From Epiperipatus broadwayi (Eukaryota; Onychophora; Udeonychophora; Euonychophora; Peripatidae): 64,000 nucleotides of DNA. The notes under the pieces were generated by a model, which worked only from the letters and a program-made list of their open reading frames with translations, ran no database searches and was not told the DNA's origin. Shown piece by piece: positions 1 to 13,051 of the stretch (positions are counted from its first letter, which is position 1; each line of letters starts with the position of its first letter). The position numbers were made by a program, and so were the translations under genes. Location: contig JAQFVV010006221.1 of NCBI GenBank assembly GCA_028023455.1, forward strand, positions 10,468,825 through 10,532,824. The letters are read 5' to 3'.

Positions 1-2163
<2,163 letters not shown>

Positions 2164-2176
2164 ATATATATATATA

Positions 2177-3156
2177 ACCATTACAAACCAGACAACACTT
2201 TGACAATCTTAATATAGATAACAATCAACAATCTCAAACTGTTGTCAAGGCAACATATATATATATGATGTAATGACTATATAACTATATATATAGTAAG
2301 GAAATCAAGTCATAAATCACGTGAATGTTGAACACACCCCTATTAAAAGATGATATACATAGAATATTCAGAATAAACTTACCTAGTATTGTTTTTGTTG
2401 TTATACTTTAAAAGATAAAAAAAATCAATAAATTGAAATACTCTGGAAAAATTTATTTGGGAAATCAATATTTGAAAACAAAGCAAAATTACGAATTAAT
2501 TCAATGTTACTGCTTTTAAAACTTTCATTTACTTACAATTAATAGAGCAAAATATTCATAATAAAATAAGGAGCTTATTTTTACAGTATATTTTGCATTT
2601 ATTTAATTGTTTACCATTCATTTGATGGAAAAAATTAAACCAAAATGTGTTTTAATTGATTTCAGTTCTAATTTAAGTATTTAGATATTAACATATTTTA
2701 ATCAATTCAAAGAAATCAAAGATTTCAGCTTTAAAAAAAGGTATTAAGCATTCATGTATAACCTCAGCTTTTCAAAAATTAGAAAACCCAACTTTACACA
2801 TAATTTATTTACTTATTTTTTTAAAAATTAAATTAAATATGGGTCATATATCCAGTTTTTAAGAAACACACTCTTATTTAACTTAACTGTTGGTTTGTTT
2901 AGAATAAATTTTGTGATTGAGATTTAGCATACTTCCATCAAATGAATTTCTTTAAAATTGTGTATGTTTGTTAGAAATCAAGGTCAAAGCAATATGATAA
3001 TAAAATATTTCAAGCTAATCCCCTAATTTGTTTACTGTAGAGGGATTGACAGATTAGTGCACATAAGAGAGTGGTATAATTTTAAAATGTTTTTATTTCT
3101 AAAAAAGTTTACTCCAAAAATTGTAATGATCAAGTGGAATAAAAATAAAAACAATT
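2177..3156. other. A+T-rich noncoding stretch
   Basis: No reading frame of note, no inverted repeat and no recognisable transposon part. Short AT dinucleotide runs at 2256-2270 and 2280-2296 are the only structure seen. Confidence 0.6.
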
Positions 3157-3263
3157 TTTTCCCCCATATGTCATAGCATCGGCCGGGAGGCGAACCTGCA
3201 ACAACCATCTGCAACCAACTGCTTGCTTGCAAGATGGCTGCACTGACCTCTCGGCTAACAATG
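3157..3263 (-). mobile_element. tRNA-derived SINE (family S1)
   Basis: Read on the minus strand it begins TGTTAGCCGAGAGGTCA, which contains a pol III A-box, and has GGTTCGCCTCC as a B-box about 50 bases on. It ends in the shared motif GCTATGACATATG followed by a short purine/A-rich tail. Copies of the same family lie at 35821-35934, 55848-55956 and 57102-57209, so this is a dispersed SINE rather than a tRNA gene. I could not identify a clean target duplication for this copy. Confidence 0.8.
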
Positions 3264-3367
3264 CTTTATTTTTAATTGATTGTAAAACTTGCCTTTTTTA
3301 AATAGGATATTTATATTTTCTCTTGATTATAAATTTTTAAATGCTTATTTTATCATCATCATCATCA

Positions 3368-5236
3368 TCAATCATTATCAATCCACTGCAGGATGAAGGT
3401 CTCTCCAAGTTTAATCCATCTTCTCCGATCTTTAGCTTCTCTTCTCCACAACACCCCTGCACATTTTCTTATTTCATCCATCCATCTCACATGTGGTCTC
3501 TTTCTGGGTCTTTTACAATCTCTTGGAATCCAGTTTAAAATTTCAATTGTCCATCTATTATCATCTCTTCTAGCAATATGTCCATCCCAACTCCATTTCA
3601 ATCTTTTAATTTTTTCAATAAGGTCAGTAACACCTGTTTGTTGGCTTACCCATACATTGCGTTTTCGATCTCTTCTTGTTACTCCAAAAATACATCTCTC
3701 CATACTCCTTTGAGTGGTCTGAAGTCTCTGTATTGCTCTTCTATTAAGTGTCCAAGTCTCAGATCCATAAGTAAGAACTGGTAAAACACATTTGTTAAAA
3801 ACCATCCTTTTCAAACACATAGGCATATTTCCTTTTAGTATCAAGTTATTTCTACCAAAAGCACTCCAACCAAGTTTAATACTATGATTAATTTCCTCCA
3901 TTATGTTTCCATCTGTATTAATAATCTGACCAAGGTATTTGTAACTGTTAACTTCTTCTAATTCTTCATAATCAATCTTTATTTTCATATTTTGAGCAAA
4001 TCGATTAAACATTACTTTAGTCTTTTTAACATTTATCTTTAGTCCTACTTTTCTACTTCCATCTGCTAACTCCTGCAACATTTCCTGCAGCTCTGAAGCA
4101 TTATTTGCAAAAACAACTACATCATCTGCGAAATCTAAATGACTTAAATACTCTCCATTTACTTTCACTCCTTTAGTTTCCCATTTTAATCCACAAAATA
4201 CTTCTTGCAGCACTGCTGAAAAGAGTTTTGGAGATATGGAGTCACCTTGTCTTACACCTTTCTCAATGTTGATTTTTCCAGTATCATTATGTAATCTAAT
4301 TGTTGCTGTTGCATTTTTATAAATATTCTTTAAAATATGACAATATCCTGGATCTATACCTTGATGATCCAATGCTTTAATCACTGAAGAAATGTATATA
4401 GAATCAAATGCCTTTTCATAATCTACAAATCCAAAACATAATGACAACTCATATTCATTTGTCCTTTCTATAACTTCTCTCAACACCTGGATATGATCTA
4501 CTGTACTAAAACCACTTTTAAATCCAGCTTGTTCTCTTGGTTGGTGGAAATCCAAAGTTCTCTGTAGACGAGTTGTAATTATCTTGGTAAAAATTTTATA
4601 TAAAACTGATAAAAGGCTGATAGGTCTGTAATTTCTAATATCTTCTTTATCACCTTTTTTAAATATTAATATTATTACTGCATTCTTCCAATCTTCTGGT
4701 ACATCTTTATCATTTAGACATTTGGTATATAACTTTGCTAAAATTGTTTCTATTTCTTCACCTGCTTCTTTTAATATATCAATTATAATTCCATCATTTC
4801 CTGGAGCCTTTCCTTTCTTCATACACTTAATTGCATGTCTCACTTCTTCATTTAAAATTCTGGGCAATTCAGAAGATGTAATAGATATAGGAGGTACTTG
4901 TTCTTTATTACTATATAATTCTTGATAAAAATCTTCTACCAATTTCATGATGTCATCTCTCTTTTTAGTAATAATTCCATCTTTTTTTCTTATTGCAGAT
5001 ATAAATTTCCTACCAATTCCAAAATGTTGTTTAACATTTTTGAGACTTTTATTTTCTTCTACAGCTTTCCTTGCTATTTCACAGTTATACTTTCTTATAT
5101 CATTTTCAACTCTTTTCCGTACCATTTTACAAAATTCGAGATATTCAATTTTTTTTAATACATCATTTTTGTATATCTTCATATTCCTTCTTTTCTTCAT
5201 AAATTCTCTAGTCTCAGTAGAAATTTTATTAGTCAA
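3368..5236 (-). CDS. RTE reverse transcriptase part of the retrotransposon polyprotein
   Basis: 622 codons. Motifs in order: KGKAPGNDGI at residues 141-150, NYRPISLLS at 202-210, EQAGF at 235-239, FVDYEKAFD at 270-278 with the first catalytic aspartate D272, RQGDSISP at 329-336, and FADD at 369-372 carrying the catalytic aspartate pair. A YLGQI motif follows, and the end has the W-x-GH-x-AR ... RW pattern of RTE elements. The enzyme would make cDNA by target-primed reverse transcription at the nicked chromosome. The start shown is only the first ATG of this frame. The upstream endonuclease frame ends 38 bases earlier and aligns with copy 2 as one continuous ORF, so this is most likely the 3' two thirds of a broken single protein. 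Catalytic residues are intact. Confidence 0.9.
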   Translation of the reverse strand: MTNKISTETREFMKKRRNMKIYKNDVLKKIEYLEFCKMVRKRVENDIRKYNCEIARKAVEENKSLKNVKQHFGIGRKFISAIRKKDGIITKKRDDIMKLVEDFYQELYSNKEQVPPISITSSELPRILNEEVRHAIKCMKKGKAPGNDGIIIDILKEAGEEIETILAKLYTKCLNDKDVPEDWKNAVIILIFKKGDKEDIRNYRPISLLSVLYKIFTKIITTRLQRTLDFHQPREQAGFKSGFSTVDHIQVLREVIERTNEYELSLCFGFVDYEKAFDSIYISSVIKALDHQGIDPGYCHILKNIYKNATATIRLHNDTGKINIEKGVRQGDSISPKLFSAVLQEVFCGLKWETKGVKVNGEYLSHLDFADDVVVFANNASELQEMLQELADGSRKVGLKINVKKTKVMFNRFAQNMKIKIDYEELEEVNSYKYLGQIINTDGNIMEEINHSIKLGWSAFGRNNLILKGNMPMCLKRMVFNKCVLPVLTYGSETWTLNRRAIQRLQTTQRSMERCIFGVTRRDRKRNVWVSQQTGVTDLIEKIKRLKWSWDGHIARRDDNRWTIEILNWIPRDCKRPRKRPHVRWMDEIRKCAGVLWRREAKDRRRWIKLGETFILQWIDND

Positions 5237-5274
5237 TTGCTGCTTTTTTCTACCAGCTATGTTTGTGGCAGTTT

Positions 5275-6243
5275 TTAAAGTGTATCAGTTATTTTCATAT
5301 TAATTTCATTCAAATCTGAATCATGTTCAAAATCTCCTAACACTTGAAACCTATTTGTAAGTTCTAATTTAAATTCATTAGAATGTTTCTGAAGATTAGG
5401 AATATCAACTGTAAATATTGTTTTTCTTAATAATTTTTGTCTCTCTAGTTTTACATTAACACATAACTTACACCTTACTAATCGATGATCGCTTCCTGTG
5501 TTAAATTTATTAAGAACATTACAATCTTGAAATATGTATTTTCTGTTAGTCAAAATATAATCCAATTCTGCTGTACCTTCATTTGGATGCTTCCATGTCC
5601 ATTTCCTTTTAACATTTTTCTCAAAAAATGAATTCATAATATAAAGTTTTTCTTTTTCTGCAAACTCCACAAGTCTACGTCCTCTCTCATTTCTATTACC
5701 ATAACCAAAATTACCTACAGCAATTTCATCTTTCATTCGTCTACCAATTCTAGCATTAAAGTCTCCCATAAAAATTTTAAAATGTTGTTTACTCTGATCA
5801 AAAGCCTTTTGTACATCCATATAAAAATCTTCTACTACTTCATCACTATGAGAACTTGTTGGGGCATAAACCTGAATTATCTGCATTTGGTATCTGCTAT
5901 TAAGTTGTATAACTAATCTTGCCACTTTGTCTGATACACCATCAATTTCCACAATATTGTTCTTCCACTTTTTATTTATAATGAATCCTACTCCACTTGT
6001 ATTTCTAATATGTGTGCCTTTATAATAGAGTATATGTCCACTTTTTAAATCAATTGTTTCTTCTCCTTTTCTTCTAACTTCACAAAGTCCAATAATGTCC
6101 CATTTAATATAAGACAGTTCTTCTTCTAATTCTTGCAATCTTCCTTCACTTGAAAGTGATCTGCAGTTGTAAGTACCTAAATAAAAAGTCGTCATCAAAT
6201 GGCAGCCTGGGAATAAGGGCCATGCTTTATTTTTGTCTGTCAT
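5275..6243 (-). CDS. RTE apurinic/apyrimidinic-type endonuclease part
   Basis: 322 codons. Exonuclease-endonuclease-phosphatase fold signatures: TYNCRS at residues 24-29, CEVRR at 54-58 with the metal-binding glutamate E55, QVYAPTS at 124-130, GDFNARIG at 160-167, LDYIL at 227-231 and SDHR at 251-254. All the usual catalytic residues are visible. It would nick the target DNA to prime reverse transcription. The frame ends at a TAA where this copy has three T's (minus strand); copy 2 has four and reads through, so the stop comes from a one-base deletion. The first ATG lies in a weakly conserved leader, and M17 (MTTFYLGTYN) is a plausible alternative start. The closest annotated proteins would probably be called craniofacial development protein 2-like in invertebrate genomes, a common mislabel for this domain. 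Confidence 0.88.
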   Translation of the reverse strand: MTDKNKAWPLFPGCHLMTTFYLGTYNCRSLSSEGRLQELEEELSYIKWDIIGLCEVRRKGEETIDLKSGHILYYKGTHIRNTSGVGFIINKKWKNNIVEIDGVSDKVARLVIQLNSRYQMQIIQVYAPTSSHSDEVVEDFYMDVQKAFDQSKQHFKIFMGDFNARIGRRMKDEIAVGNFGYGNRNERGRRLVEFAEKEKLYIMNSFFEKNVKRKWTWKHPNEGTAELDYILTNRKYIFQDCNVLNKFNTGSDHRLVRCKLCVNVKLERQKLLRKTIFTVDIPNLQKHSNEFKLELTNRFQVLGDFEHDSDLNEINMKITDTL

Positions 6244-6580
6244 AATTGTATATATGTATTGGAAAAATATTTATCATTTACACAAACATTCATTCTGCCT
6301 TATCAGGCACTGAGAAGAAAGACCATGGTGTTTCTTGATCTTAAACTCAAAGGTAAAAAGCCAATAAACTCACCACGCCAGCTAATGTGTGTTGGTGAGC
6401 AGCCCATCCATGTTCGTATACTATATGAATAATCACATAGTAATAACAGCTGCAACAACAAGAACATATGGAGTAGACATTAGGAATTTGCCCTGCTTGG
6501 TTCCTTTAAGGCCTCCAAGAGGAATCAAAGGGTCTCCTTTCAGTTAATAGCAAACTCCTTTCTGCAGCCGCTTATTTTAT

Positions 6581-7667
6581 ATACAATATAATATTGGAAT
6601 AAAATTTTAGTGTACCATGAATTTCCTTTAAGATGTATGATTGCAACAATGTTTCTATTCTTCCTTTTAAATAGAAATGATTACAAAAAAAAATATAATA
6701 TATATAATATTTTATCATAAATTCTTGTATTTACTATGTGAATATTAAAAACTTAAAAATGATATATGTATAATATTTTATGATTAGCACTTTATTCATC
6801 ATGCAGTAAAAAAACAAAAAATAATTGTTTTTTCAAATACAATTGAGATTTTTATATTTCATTTAAAATAAAGATGTGAGGTATCCAAAATTAATTAATT
6901 TATTCATTAGGTTACAAGTAATTGAATTAATTAATTTCTGGACAACTCATACTTTTATTTCAAATTCAATATAAAAACATCAATTGTTATTAAAGATAAT
7001 TATTTTTTTGATTTTTTGGTGCACAGTAAAGAAATGTATTTATTATAAAATATTTTATATATATTATTCATTATTTGTTTTTTTAATAAAAAATTGGTAG
7101 CTAAATATTTACTAATGAAAAATAGAAAGTATCTAATATTAAATAAGAAACATCTTTCAAAAATGTCACTATTATTTTTGTAGAGTTTTTTTTATAATTA
7201 TAAGTAAAATTTCAATATTTTAAAAAATAATCACACTATTTGAATGCATTTTTTATCAAAATTTATTTTATTGATAAAAATTTTGTATCAAATAAGATTT
7301 TTTTTTATTAAAGCATATTTTTTTAAGTGAAGGCTACAAATGAAGTGTTTTATTTGTTATTTTTTTATTTTTTTATTTTTGTTTACTACTTTTTTTCCTT
7401 CATTTGTGAAGTTGGTATATTATATTTAATATTATTTTTCATTTTTAAACTTCTTATATTTTAATACATTTCCTCCCAAAATGTTAAAATTTAATGAAGA
7501 TTAATTATTATTTGTTAAAATAAAAGTATAAAAAATAGTTATCATATTAATCAGATATGATATTCAAATATTATCAGTTAAAAGATTAAGTTAAAAAAAT
7601 AAATCATCAAAATATTTTGTAATTATTAGTTAGGATAAAAACTAATAGTTCTAATATAAAAAAAGAT
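6581..7667. other. A+T-rich noncoding stretch
   Basis: Only poly-A/poly-T tracts and short AT runs are seen. No ORF, no recognisable repeat family. Confidence 0.6.
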
Positions 7668-7784
7668 TTATGGCTTTACGGCTTGGGGGGTTATAAATTG
7701 AAGCACCAGAACTGCAAGTTCCAAAATTGATCTTGGGACCTCCTGATCTCAAATCAAATGCTCAACCAAATGTGCCAAAATAAT
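7668..7784 (-). mobile_element. Second, distinct tRNA-derived SINE or tRNA-like fragment
   Basis: On the minus strand the sequence carries TTTGGTTGAGCA, an A-box-like motif, and then GGAGGTCCCAAGATC, a B-box-like motif, with tRNA-like spacing. The tail runs into an A-rich stretch at its 3' end (7660s on the plus strand). It is unlike the S1 SINE family and occurs once here, so the call rests on promoter boxes only. Confidence 0.5.
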
Positions 7785-7964
7785 CTTAACATTAGAATGT
7801 AAAAAGATGATTAATAATATTTATGAGTAATAATTTCTAATATTGAAAATACAATTTGAGTAAGAAAACTATTTATTAAATTCAAAATAGTCAAATGTTT
7901 AATTGCTCCAGAAATTATGTGAAGTTTGTGCACCAGTATGAAAGATTAAACCACTAAATATCAC

Positions 7965-8280
7965 ATGATCACTTTATGCTTACACAAGCTGTTTACTCAG
8001 AGGCTAAGCTCTCCATACAGTAGCACCACACAATGCAAACCAGAGCAATAAATGGATGCATTACATCCTAAGATTTAGATGTAGTGCTCTCAGATCTAAG
8101 GCTCCTCCCTGATGAAAGCCACAAGTTAGAAACTAGTCTGGGGATATTGGATGAGTAGGCACTAGGTTGGGATTTTATGTGCAAACTTTTCTGCATCCAT
8201 TGATTACTCTGGCTTGCACTGAGTGGCAATTACTGTATGGAAAGTTTAGCCTCTGAGTAATATAAAAGGTTGAGCTTTTA
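7965..8280. repeat. Foldback element, family F1 (asymmetric arms)
   Basis: A short left arm reading inward is followed by a longer inverted right arm; both contain CTCCATACAGTAG or its complement. The right arm carries CTGATGA at 8109-8115 and GAAA at 8129-8132, a degenerate hammerhead-like core. Outer ends share TACTCAGAGGCTA. The left arm extends outward to ATCACATGATCAC, the terminal motif of the family. No target duplication was found. Confidence 0.75.
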
Positions 8281-8407
8281 TCTAAAATACTTTAGTTTCC
8301 AAATTACTCTATCACTATGCTAACATGCATAGGCAAAATTTTAACTCAATGTGACATTAAAACAACAAGTAAAATCAGTTTAAAGTTGTGATGATGAATA
8401 TACCCAT

Positions 8408-8666
8408 AGGCAAAACTCTTCATATAGTGATGCCACTCAGTGCAAGCCAAAGTACGATGCCAGAAGGGTTGTGCATAAAATCTCTACCTAATGCCTACTC
8501 ATCCAATATCACCATATTAGGTTAGGGATTTTATATTTAAGCCTTCTGGCATCTATTGGTTACTCTGGCTTGCACTGAGTGGCACTACTGTATGGAGAGT
8601 TTTGCCTGTTTTAATAACAGTTATGAGCAAGCATAAGAAATGGTGATTATGTGATGTTTGGGGATT
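8408..8666. repeat. Foldback element, family F1
   Basis: Two inverted arms meet near 8510 and share AAAACTCT(T/C)CATA at their outer parts. The right arm extends through GTTTTGCCTGTTTTAATAAC to the GATTATGTGATG end motif. A 10-bp imperfect direct repeat (ATATACCCAT at 8398-8407, ATATACTCAT at 8667-8676) may be the target duplication. The hammerhead-like core is not included because both arms are truncated before it. Confidence 0.72.
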
Positions 8667-8676
8667 ATATACTCAT

Positions 8677-9626
8677 ATTGTCTTTCATTATATAGTTTAT
8701 GGAAAATCTACAGAGTAGTTAGCCAAAATTTAGAATAGTAAGCAGTGCATTTGCATCAGAAAGATTATGAATTATATTGTTTCAAGAAAGCCTTCAACAA
8801 AGTATTAACTTTATCAACATTCTTTGGATAATCATGTAAATGATCTTAATATCTTTATGTGCTTAATAATAACGCAATATTTTTATTACATTAACAAATC
8901 TAATTGGCAGCTTTGATGATAATCTTGCAATATTTTACAGGTAACATTGTTATTATATACACAAAATAAATTGCCTACTGATTGGCCTGTGTGAATCAGT
9001 CAAAACATTGGTATGATAGTACAATGAATCATATCTGGAGGAACTCAAATGTGTTACTTATATGTGTAGTCTATAAAAATCTTTATTTTAACAACACAGA
9101 TTGTCTACATATATATAATTAAAAAATGTAATCAATCTAATTAAAATGTGATTTTTATTATTACATTATTTTATTTGTGTTTAAACACTCAATTTTAATT
9201 ACATCAAATATGAATATTAAATTTAAATCATTATTTGAATTTATATTATTAATATGACAATAATTTGAGCTTTTCGCTTTTTCTACTCTTGTATTATCTA
9301 GGTGTAAGCTTGTTGAGAATAATTATGTAAGAAAAATGTAATCATCATGCTTATTTATCAAAGTTCTGAACTTGACTGACATATATATATATATTATTAT
9401 GAATATTTATTTCTCACGTTTGCAGTGGAATTATTGAATCTCCACATATTTTTATCTTTTCTTCCATCTGTCATTTATTTTTGATAGATGAAAAGAAATG
9501 TTATTGTTTTTATGATGGAAATGGTATACATATTTTATAATAATGATGATATATATATATATAATAGATCCTTAAGAATGATTGCAGAAAAAAGTGGACA
9601 AAATATTGGAAAGATGATAGTGTATT
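8677..9626. other. A+T-rich noncoding stretch
   Basis: Nothing recognisable apart from short AT dinucleotide runs near 9382 and 9550. No ORF or inverted repeat seen. Confidence 0.55.
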
Positions 9627-9639
9627 AAAGATGTGGATC

Positions 9640-11163
9640 ATTATCATCATCATCGACTATTATCAATCCATTGCAGGATAAAAGTCTCTCCAAGTTCAAG
9701 CCATCTTCTCTGATCTTACTTCTCTTCACCACATCACCCCTGCACACTTTTTTATATCATCCATCCATCTCACGTGTGGTCTCTTTCTGGTCTTTTACAA
9801 TCTCTTAAAATCCAGTTTAAATTTTCAATTGTCTATCTATTATCATCTCTTCTAGCAATATGTCCAGCCCAACTCCAGTCCTTTTAAATTTTTTCAATCA
9901 GGTTAATAACAGCTTTTTGTTCTCTTACTCTTCTCATTACTCCTAACATGCATCTCTCCATAGTTCTTTGAGTGGTCTGAAGTCTCTGTATTGCTCTTCT
10001 ATTAAGTTTCCAAGTCTCAGATCCATAAGTAAGAACTGATAAAACACAATTATTAAAAACCTTTCTTTTCAAACACATAGGTGTACTTCCTTTTAGTATC
10101 CAGTTATTTCTACCAAAAGCACCCCAACCAAGTTTAATTCTATGATTAATTTTATCCATTATGTTTCCATCTGTATTAATAATCTGACCAAGATATTTGT
10201 AGTTGTTAATTTCTTCTAACTCATCATAATCAATCTTTATTTTCAAATTTTGAGAAAATCCATTGAACATTATTGAATATTACTTTAGTTTTTTTAACAT
10301 TTATCTTTAATCCTACTTTTCTACTTTCATCTGATAACTTCTGCAACATTTCCTGCAGCTCTAAAGCTTTATTTGCAAAAACAACATCATCTGAAAAATC
10401 TAAATGACTTAAATAATCTCCATTTACTTTCACTCCTTTAGCTTTTCATTTTAATCCACAAAATACTTCTTGCAGCACTGCTGTAAAAAGTTTTGGAGAT
10501 ATGGAGTCACCCTATCTTACACTATTCTCCTGTTGACTTTCCTAATATCATTATGTAATCTAATTGTTGCTGCAGCATTTTTATAAATATTCTTTAAAAT
10601 ATGACAATATCCTGAATCTATATCTTGATGATCCAATGCTTTCATCACTGAAGAAATCATAATCCACAAATCCAAAGCATAATGACAACTCATATTCATT
10701 TCTCCTTTCTATAACTTCTCTCAATACCTGGATATGATCTACTGTACTAAAACCACTTTTAAATCCAGCTTGTTCCATTGTTTGGTGGAAATCCAATGTT
10801 CTCTGTAGATGAGTTGTACATATCTTGGCAAAAATTTTGTATAAAACTGATAAAAGACTGATAGGACTGTAATTTCTGATATCTTCTTTATTACCTTTTT
10901 TAAATATTAATATTATTACTGCATTCTTCCAATCATCTGCTATATCTTTATCATTTAGACATTTGGTATATAACTTTGCTAAAAAATTATATTTCTTCAC
11001 CTGCTTCTTTTAATACATCAATTATAATTCCATCATTACCTGGAGCCTTTTCTTTCTTCATAAATTTCATTGCATGTCTCACTTCTTCATTTAAAATTCT
11101 GGGAAATTCGGAAGATATAATAGATATAGGAGGTACTTTTTTTTATTACTATATAATTCTTGA
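9640..11163 (-). pseudogene. RTE reverse transcriptase remnant, 3' part of copy 2
   Basis: Four overlapping frame pieces (9884-10270, 10230-10433, 10517-10699, 10581-11000) reproduce the copy 1 protein from DWKNAVIIL through YLGQI. The FADD motif has become FSDD and lost one residue. The piece near 10650 lacks the KAFDS catalytic motif because of a small deletion. It breaks at 11163, exactly where the PLE pair inserted; coding similarity resumes at 14300. Confidence 0.9.
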
Positions 11164-11349
11164 AATAGTTAAGATTTTACTTCATTAACGCTTAAAATAA
11201 ATTAATATATATATGTGCTCTGTGCACAGATAATGAAGCTATTAATTGTCAGTGAATTATTAAAATTTACCGCCAAGCACTTTCAGGACAGTTTACAGTC
11301 CCATATTCATGGCAACTTATTCTATTATTAGCTGTAAAATTATGCAAAT

Positions 11350-12375
11350 TTATGTGCAGATGTTACGTGGACTATTTACGAGATAGGGAATAGCAGGCCT
11401 CTGTTGATGGTTACCCGCAATGAAGTAAGCTTCCCTAACTTTACATTTGGTGTTGTTTGTTTCAGAGCAAATGACACTGGCTGTGGTAGGTAGAAAAACA
11501 TGTCCAGTGTTTCTCTCATGCTCGACAAAAATAGAAGTGCCTTCAAACTTTGTTTTGGTTCTATTATAAAGGTATTGGTGTTGAGCTACTCTGGTGACAA
11601 TGTTAGTTTTGGTCTCTCCATAATATGTTGCCATACAATTTCTTTGGGGGCAGGTGATTTTGTACACAACTTGAGGGGTGAGTTCAGGTTTGATCCTGTC
11701 TTTGGTATTATTTATCAGTCTATTGGTGTTAGGAGGTGAATGGAAAATGACTTCAAAGTCACATGATAGTTGATTGATGAGGCTTTTAGCTGTAGAGTGA
11801 ATGTATGGGATTAAGATTCTTGGTTTGTTTTCTTTCTTGTAGTTGTGGTTTATTTTATAGAAAAATTTGTTAGCTTTTCTGTTGATGGATGAATAAGTGT
11901 GTCCTATTTTTCGTAAATCTGTTATATAATTGATAAGGTTTTTTCTTTTATCTGCCTCATATTTGCACAAGTTATGGTTCCTAAACATAAATGAAGAGAG
12001 GGCTGCAAGTTTATGGGAGTGAGGCGCATAAGAATTAGGGTTTGTCAAACCCTGTACTTCCAAAGGTTTGACTACCATTTGGTAGTCCAGCTTATCTTTA
12101 TTTTTACTAACACATATGTCAAGGTATTTGACCTGTTTGTCTTGGTTTTCCCAAGTTGTAGTAAAAGTAAGCTTAGTTTTATTCTGGAGACTATTGTGAA
12201 GGTTAGTGATGATGTCTTCTGGGGCTGCAATAAATGTATCATCAATGTAGCATGTGTATATCATATGTGGGGTTGACATGAAGAATGCAGGCAGTATTAG
12301 CTTCTCGTAATGATCAAGTACAACACTTGCCATTATACCACTCAGTGGGAGGCCCATTGGCCATCCATTGTTCAT
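11350..12375 (-). CDS. PLE reverse transcriptase C-terminal half with GIY-YIG endonuclease, left copy
   Basis: 341 codons. Near the start is GLPLSGIMASVV (residues 8-19), the PLE reverse transcriptase motif B, then YIDD at 43-46, the catalytic aspartate pair. A lysine-rich linker follows. The last third has the GIY-YIG nuclease: VVYKITCP, then YYGET, RVAQHQ and a conserved glutamate in REAYF. The Penelope combination of telomerase-like reverse transcriptase plus GIY-YIG is diagnostic. The ORF starts at an internal methionine; the true protein continues upstream on the same strand in another frame (12451-13051). A frameshift near 12440 separates them, so this is a broken but catalytically well-preserved copy. 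Confidence 0.9.
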   Translation of the reverse strand: MNNGWPMGLPLSGIMASVVLDHYEKLILPAFFMSTPHMIYTCYIDDTFIAAPEDIITNLHNSLQNKTKLTFTTTWENQDKQVKYLDICVSKNKDKLDYQMVVKPLEVQGLTNPNSYAPHSHKLAALSSFMFRNHNLCKYEADKRKNLINYITDLRKIGHTYSSINRKANKFFYKINHNYKKENKPRILIPYIHSTAKSLINQLSCDFEVIFHSPPNTNRLINNTKDRIKPELTPQVVYKITCPQRNCMATYYGETKTNIVTRVAQHQYLYNRTKTKFEGTSIFVEHERNTGHVFLPTTASVICSETNNTKCKVREAYFIAGNHQQRPAIPYLVNSPRNICT

Positions 12376-12438
12376 ATTAAACCACTTATCCCTGAAAACA
12401 GCAATTATATTTAAATCAAGCCATTTTAAAAAATCAAT

Positions 12439-13051
12439 GATGAATTTGGCTCATGTAGGTGGGCAGTTTCTTGCAATTAATGTATCATTGACTATTTCAA
12501 TAGATTGTTTATGGTCAATGGAGCCATATAGCTCAGCCACATCAAATGATGCGATTTTAAAATTAGCTGGTATAAATGTGTGTTTAATTTTTCCTACAAA
12601 CAGGAAAGATGATTTGATGGTATAATCGCCAAAGCCTAATGTATCAATAAGCCAGTGATTAACCAAAACTGCCATGTTGAAATACTGTGCCCTTCCAAAA
12701 TCAATCATGAAGTCTTAAAGGTTTGTCAGGGTTGTGCAGCTTAATATTAGTGAAGATTCTAGGAGGAGAAGAGGTTGACAGGTATATATGAAAATATTCA
12801 GCCTTTGTAAAGATGCTGTCATGATTTATTCATAGTATAGTGGATATAAATCTATCTCTATAAGCCTATTGTTGAAATTATTTAGATTTACAAATTTTAA
12901 TTTTTTTGATTTGTGTATTAATTTTAATATTATATTCATCGTCACTTATCAACACAAATCTGTTCCCCTTATCTTCTTTTAAGCAAATGATGGAATGGTC
13001 CACTAGAAATTGATTTGTGTTAGTAATTTTCTTGTTCCAATCATTAGGATA
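12439..13051 (-). pseudogene. PLE reverse transcriptase N-terminal half, left copy
   Basis: Minus-strand sequence encodes, with one or two stops and frameshifts, an EDKGN motif typical of the PLE fingers region. Next comes a stretch resembling the PPRIF...KLHNP...PLR block, then SFDVAELYGSID (within 12451-12708), motif A with the first catalytic aspartate. It joins the downstream ORF after a frameshift. This part exists only in the left copy; the right copy starts at the equivalent of its 3' border. Confidence 0.82.

Larger units (their letters stand above)
3354..6569 (-). mobile_element. Full-length RTE-clade non-LTR retrotransposon, copy 1
   Basis: A minus-strand element with an apurinic endonuclease domain, a reverse transcriptase and a (TGA)n-type 3' end at 3354. 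It is flanked by an exact 11-bp direct repeat GCTTATTTTAT (3343-3353 and 6570-6580), which I read as the target-site duplication. About 320 bp of noncoding 5' sequence (6244-6569) precede the coding part. Similarity to copy 2 stops abruptly at both duplications, so both ends are defined. The coding region is split by a one-base frameshift near 5279. Single-ORF organisation and microsatellite tail are typical of the RTE clade. Confidence 0.93.

Noticed and set aside
3032-3232. 66-codon minus-strand ORF
   Set aside because: Spans the S1 SINE (and similarly 57051-57254); start and end reflect SINE plus flank.
3341-3784. Plus-strand ORFs over the RTE 3' end
   Set aside because: Antisense shadows of the minus-strand reverse transcriptase frame; the same applies to plus-strand frames at 4722-5303 and 62753-63055.
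11500-12625. Plus-strand ORFs over the PLE left copy
   Set aside because: Antisense shadows of the minus-strand reverse transcriptase/GIY-YIG frames; likewise the minus-strand frames at 13214-13468 and 13741-13980 over the right copy.
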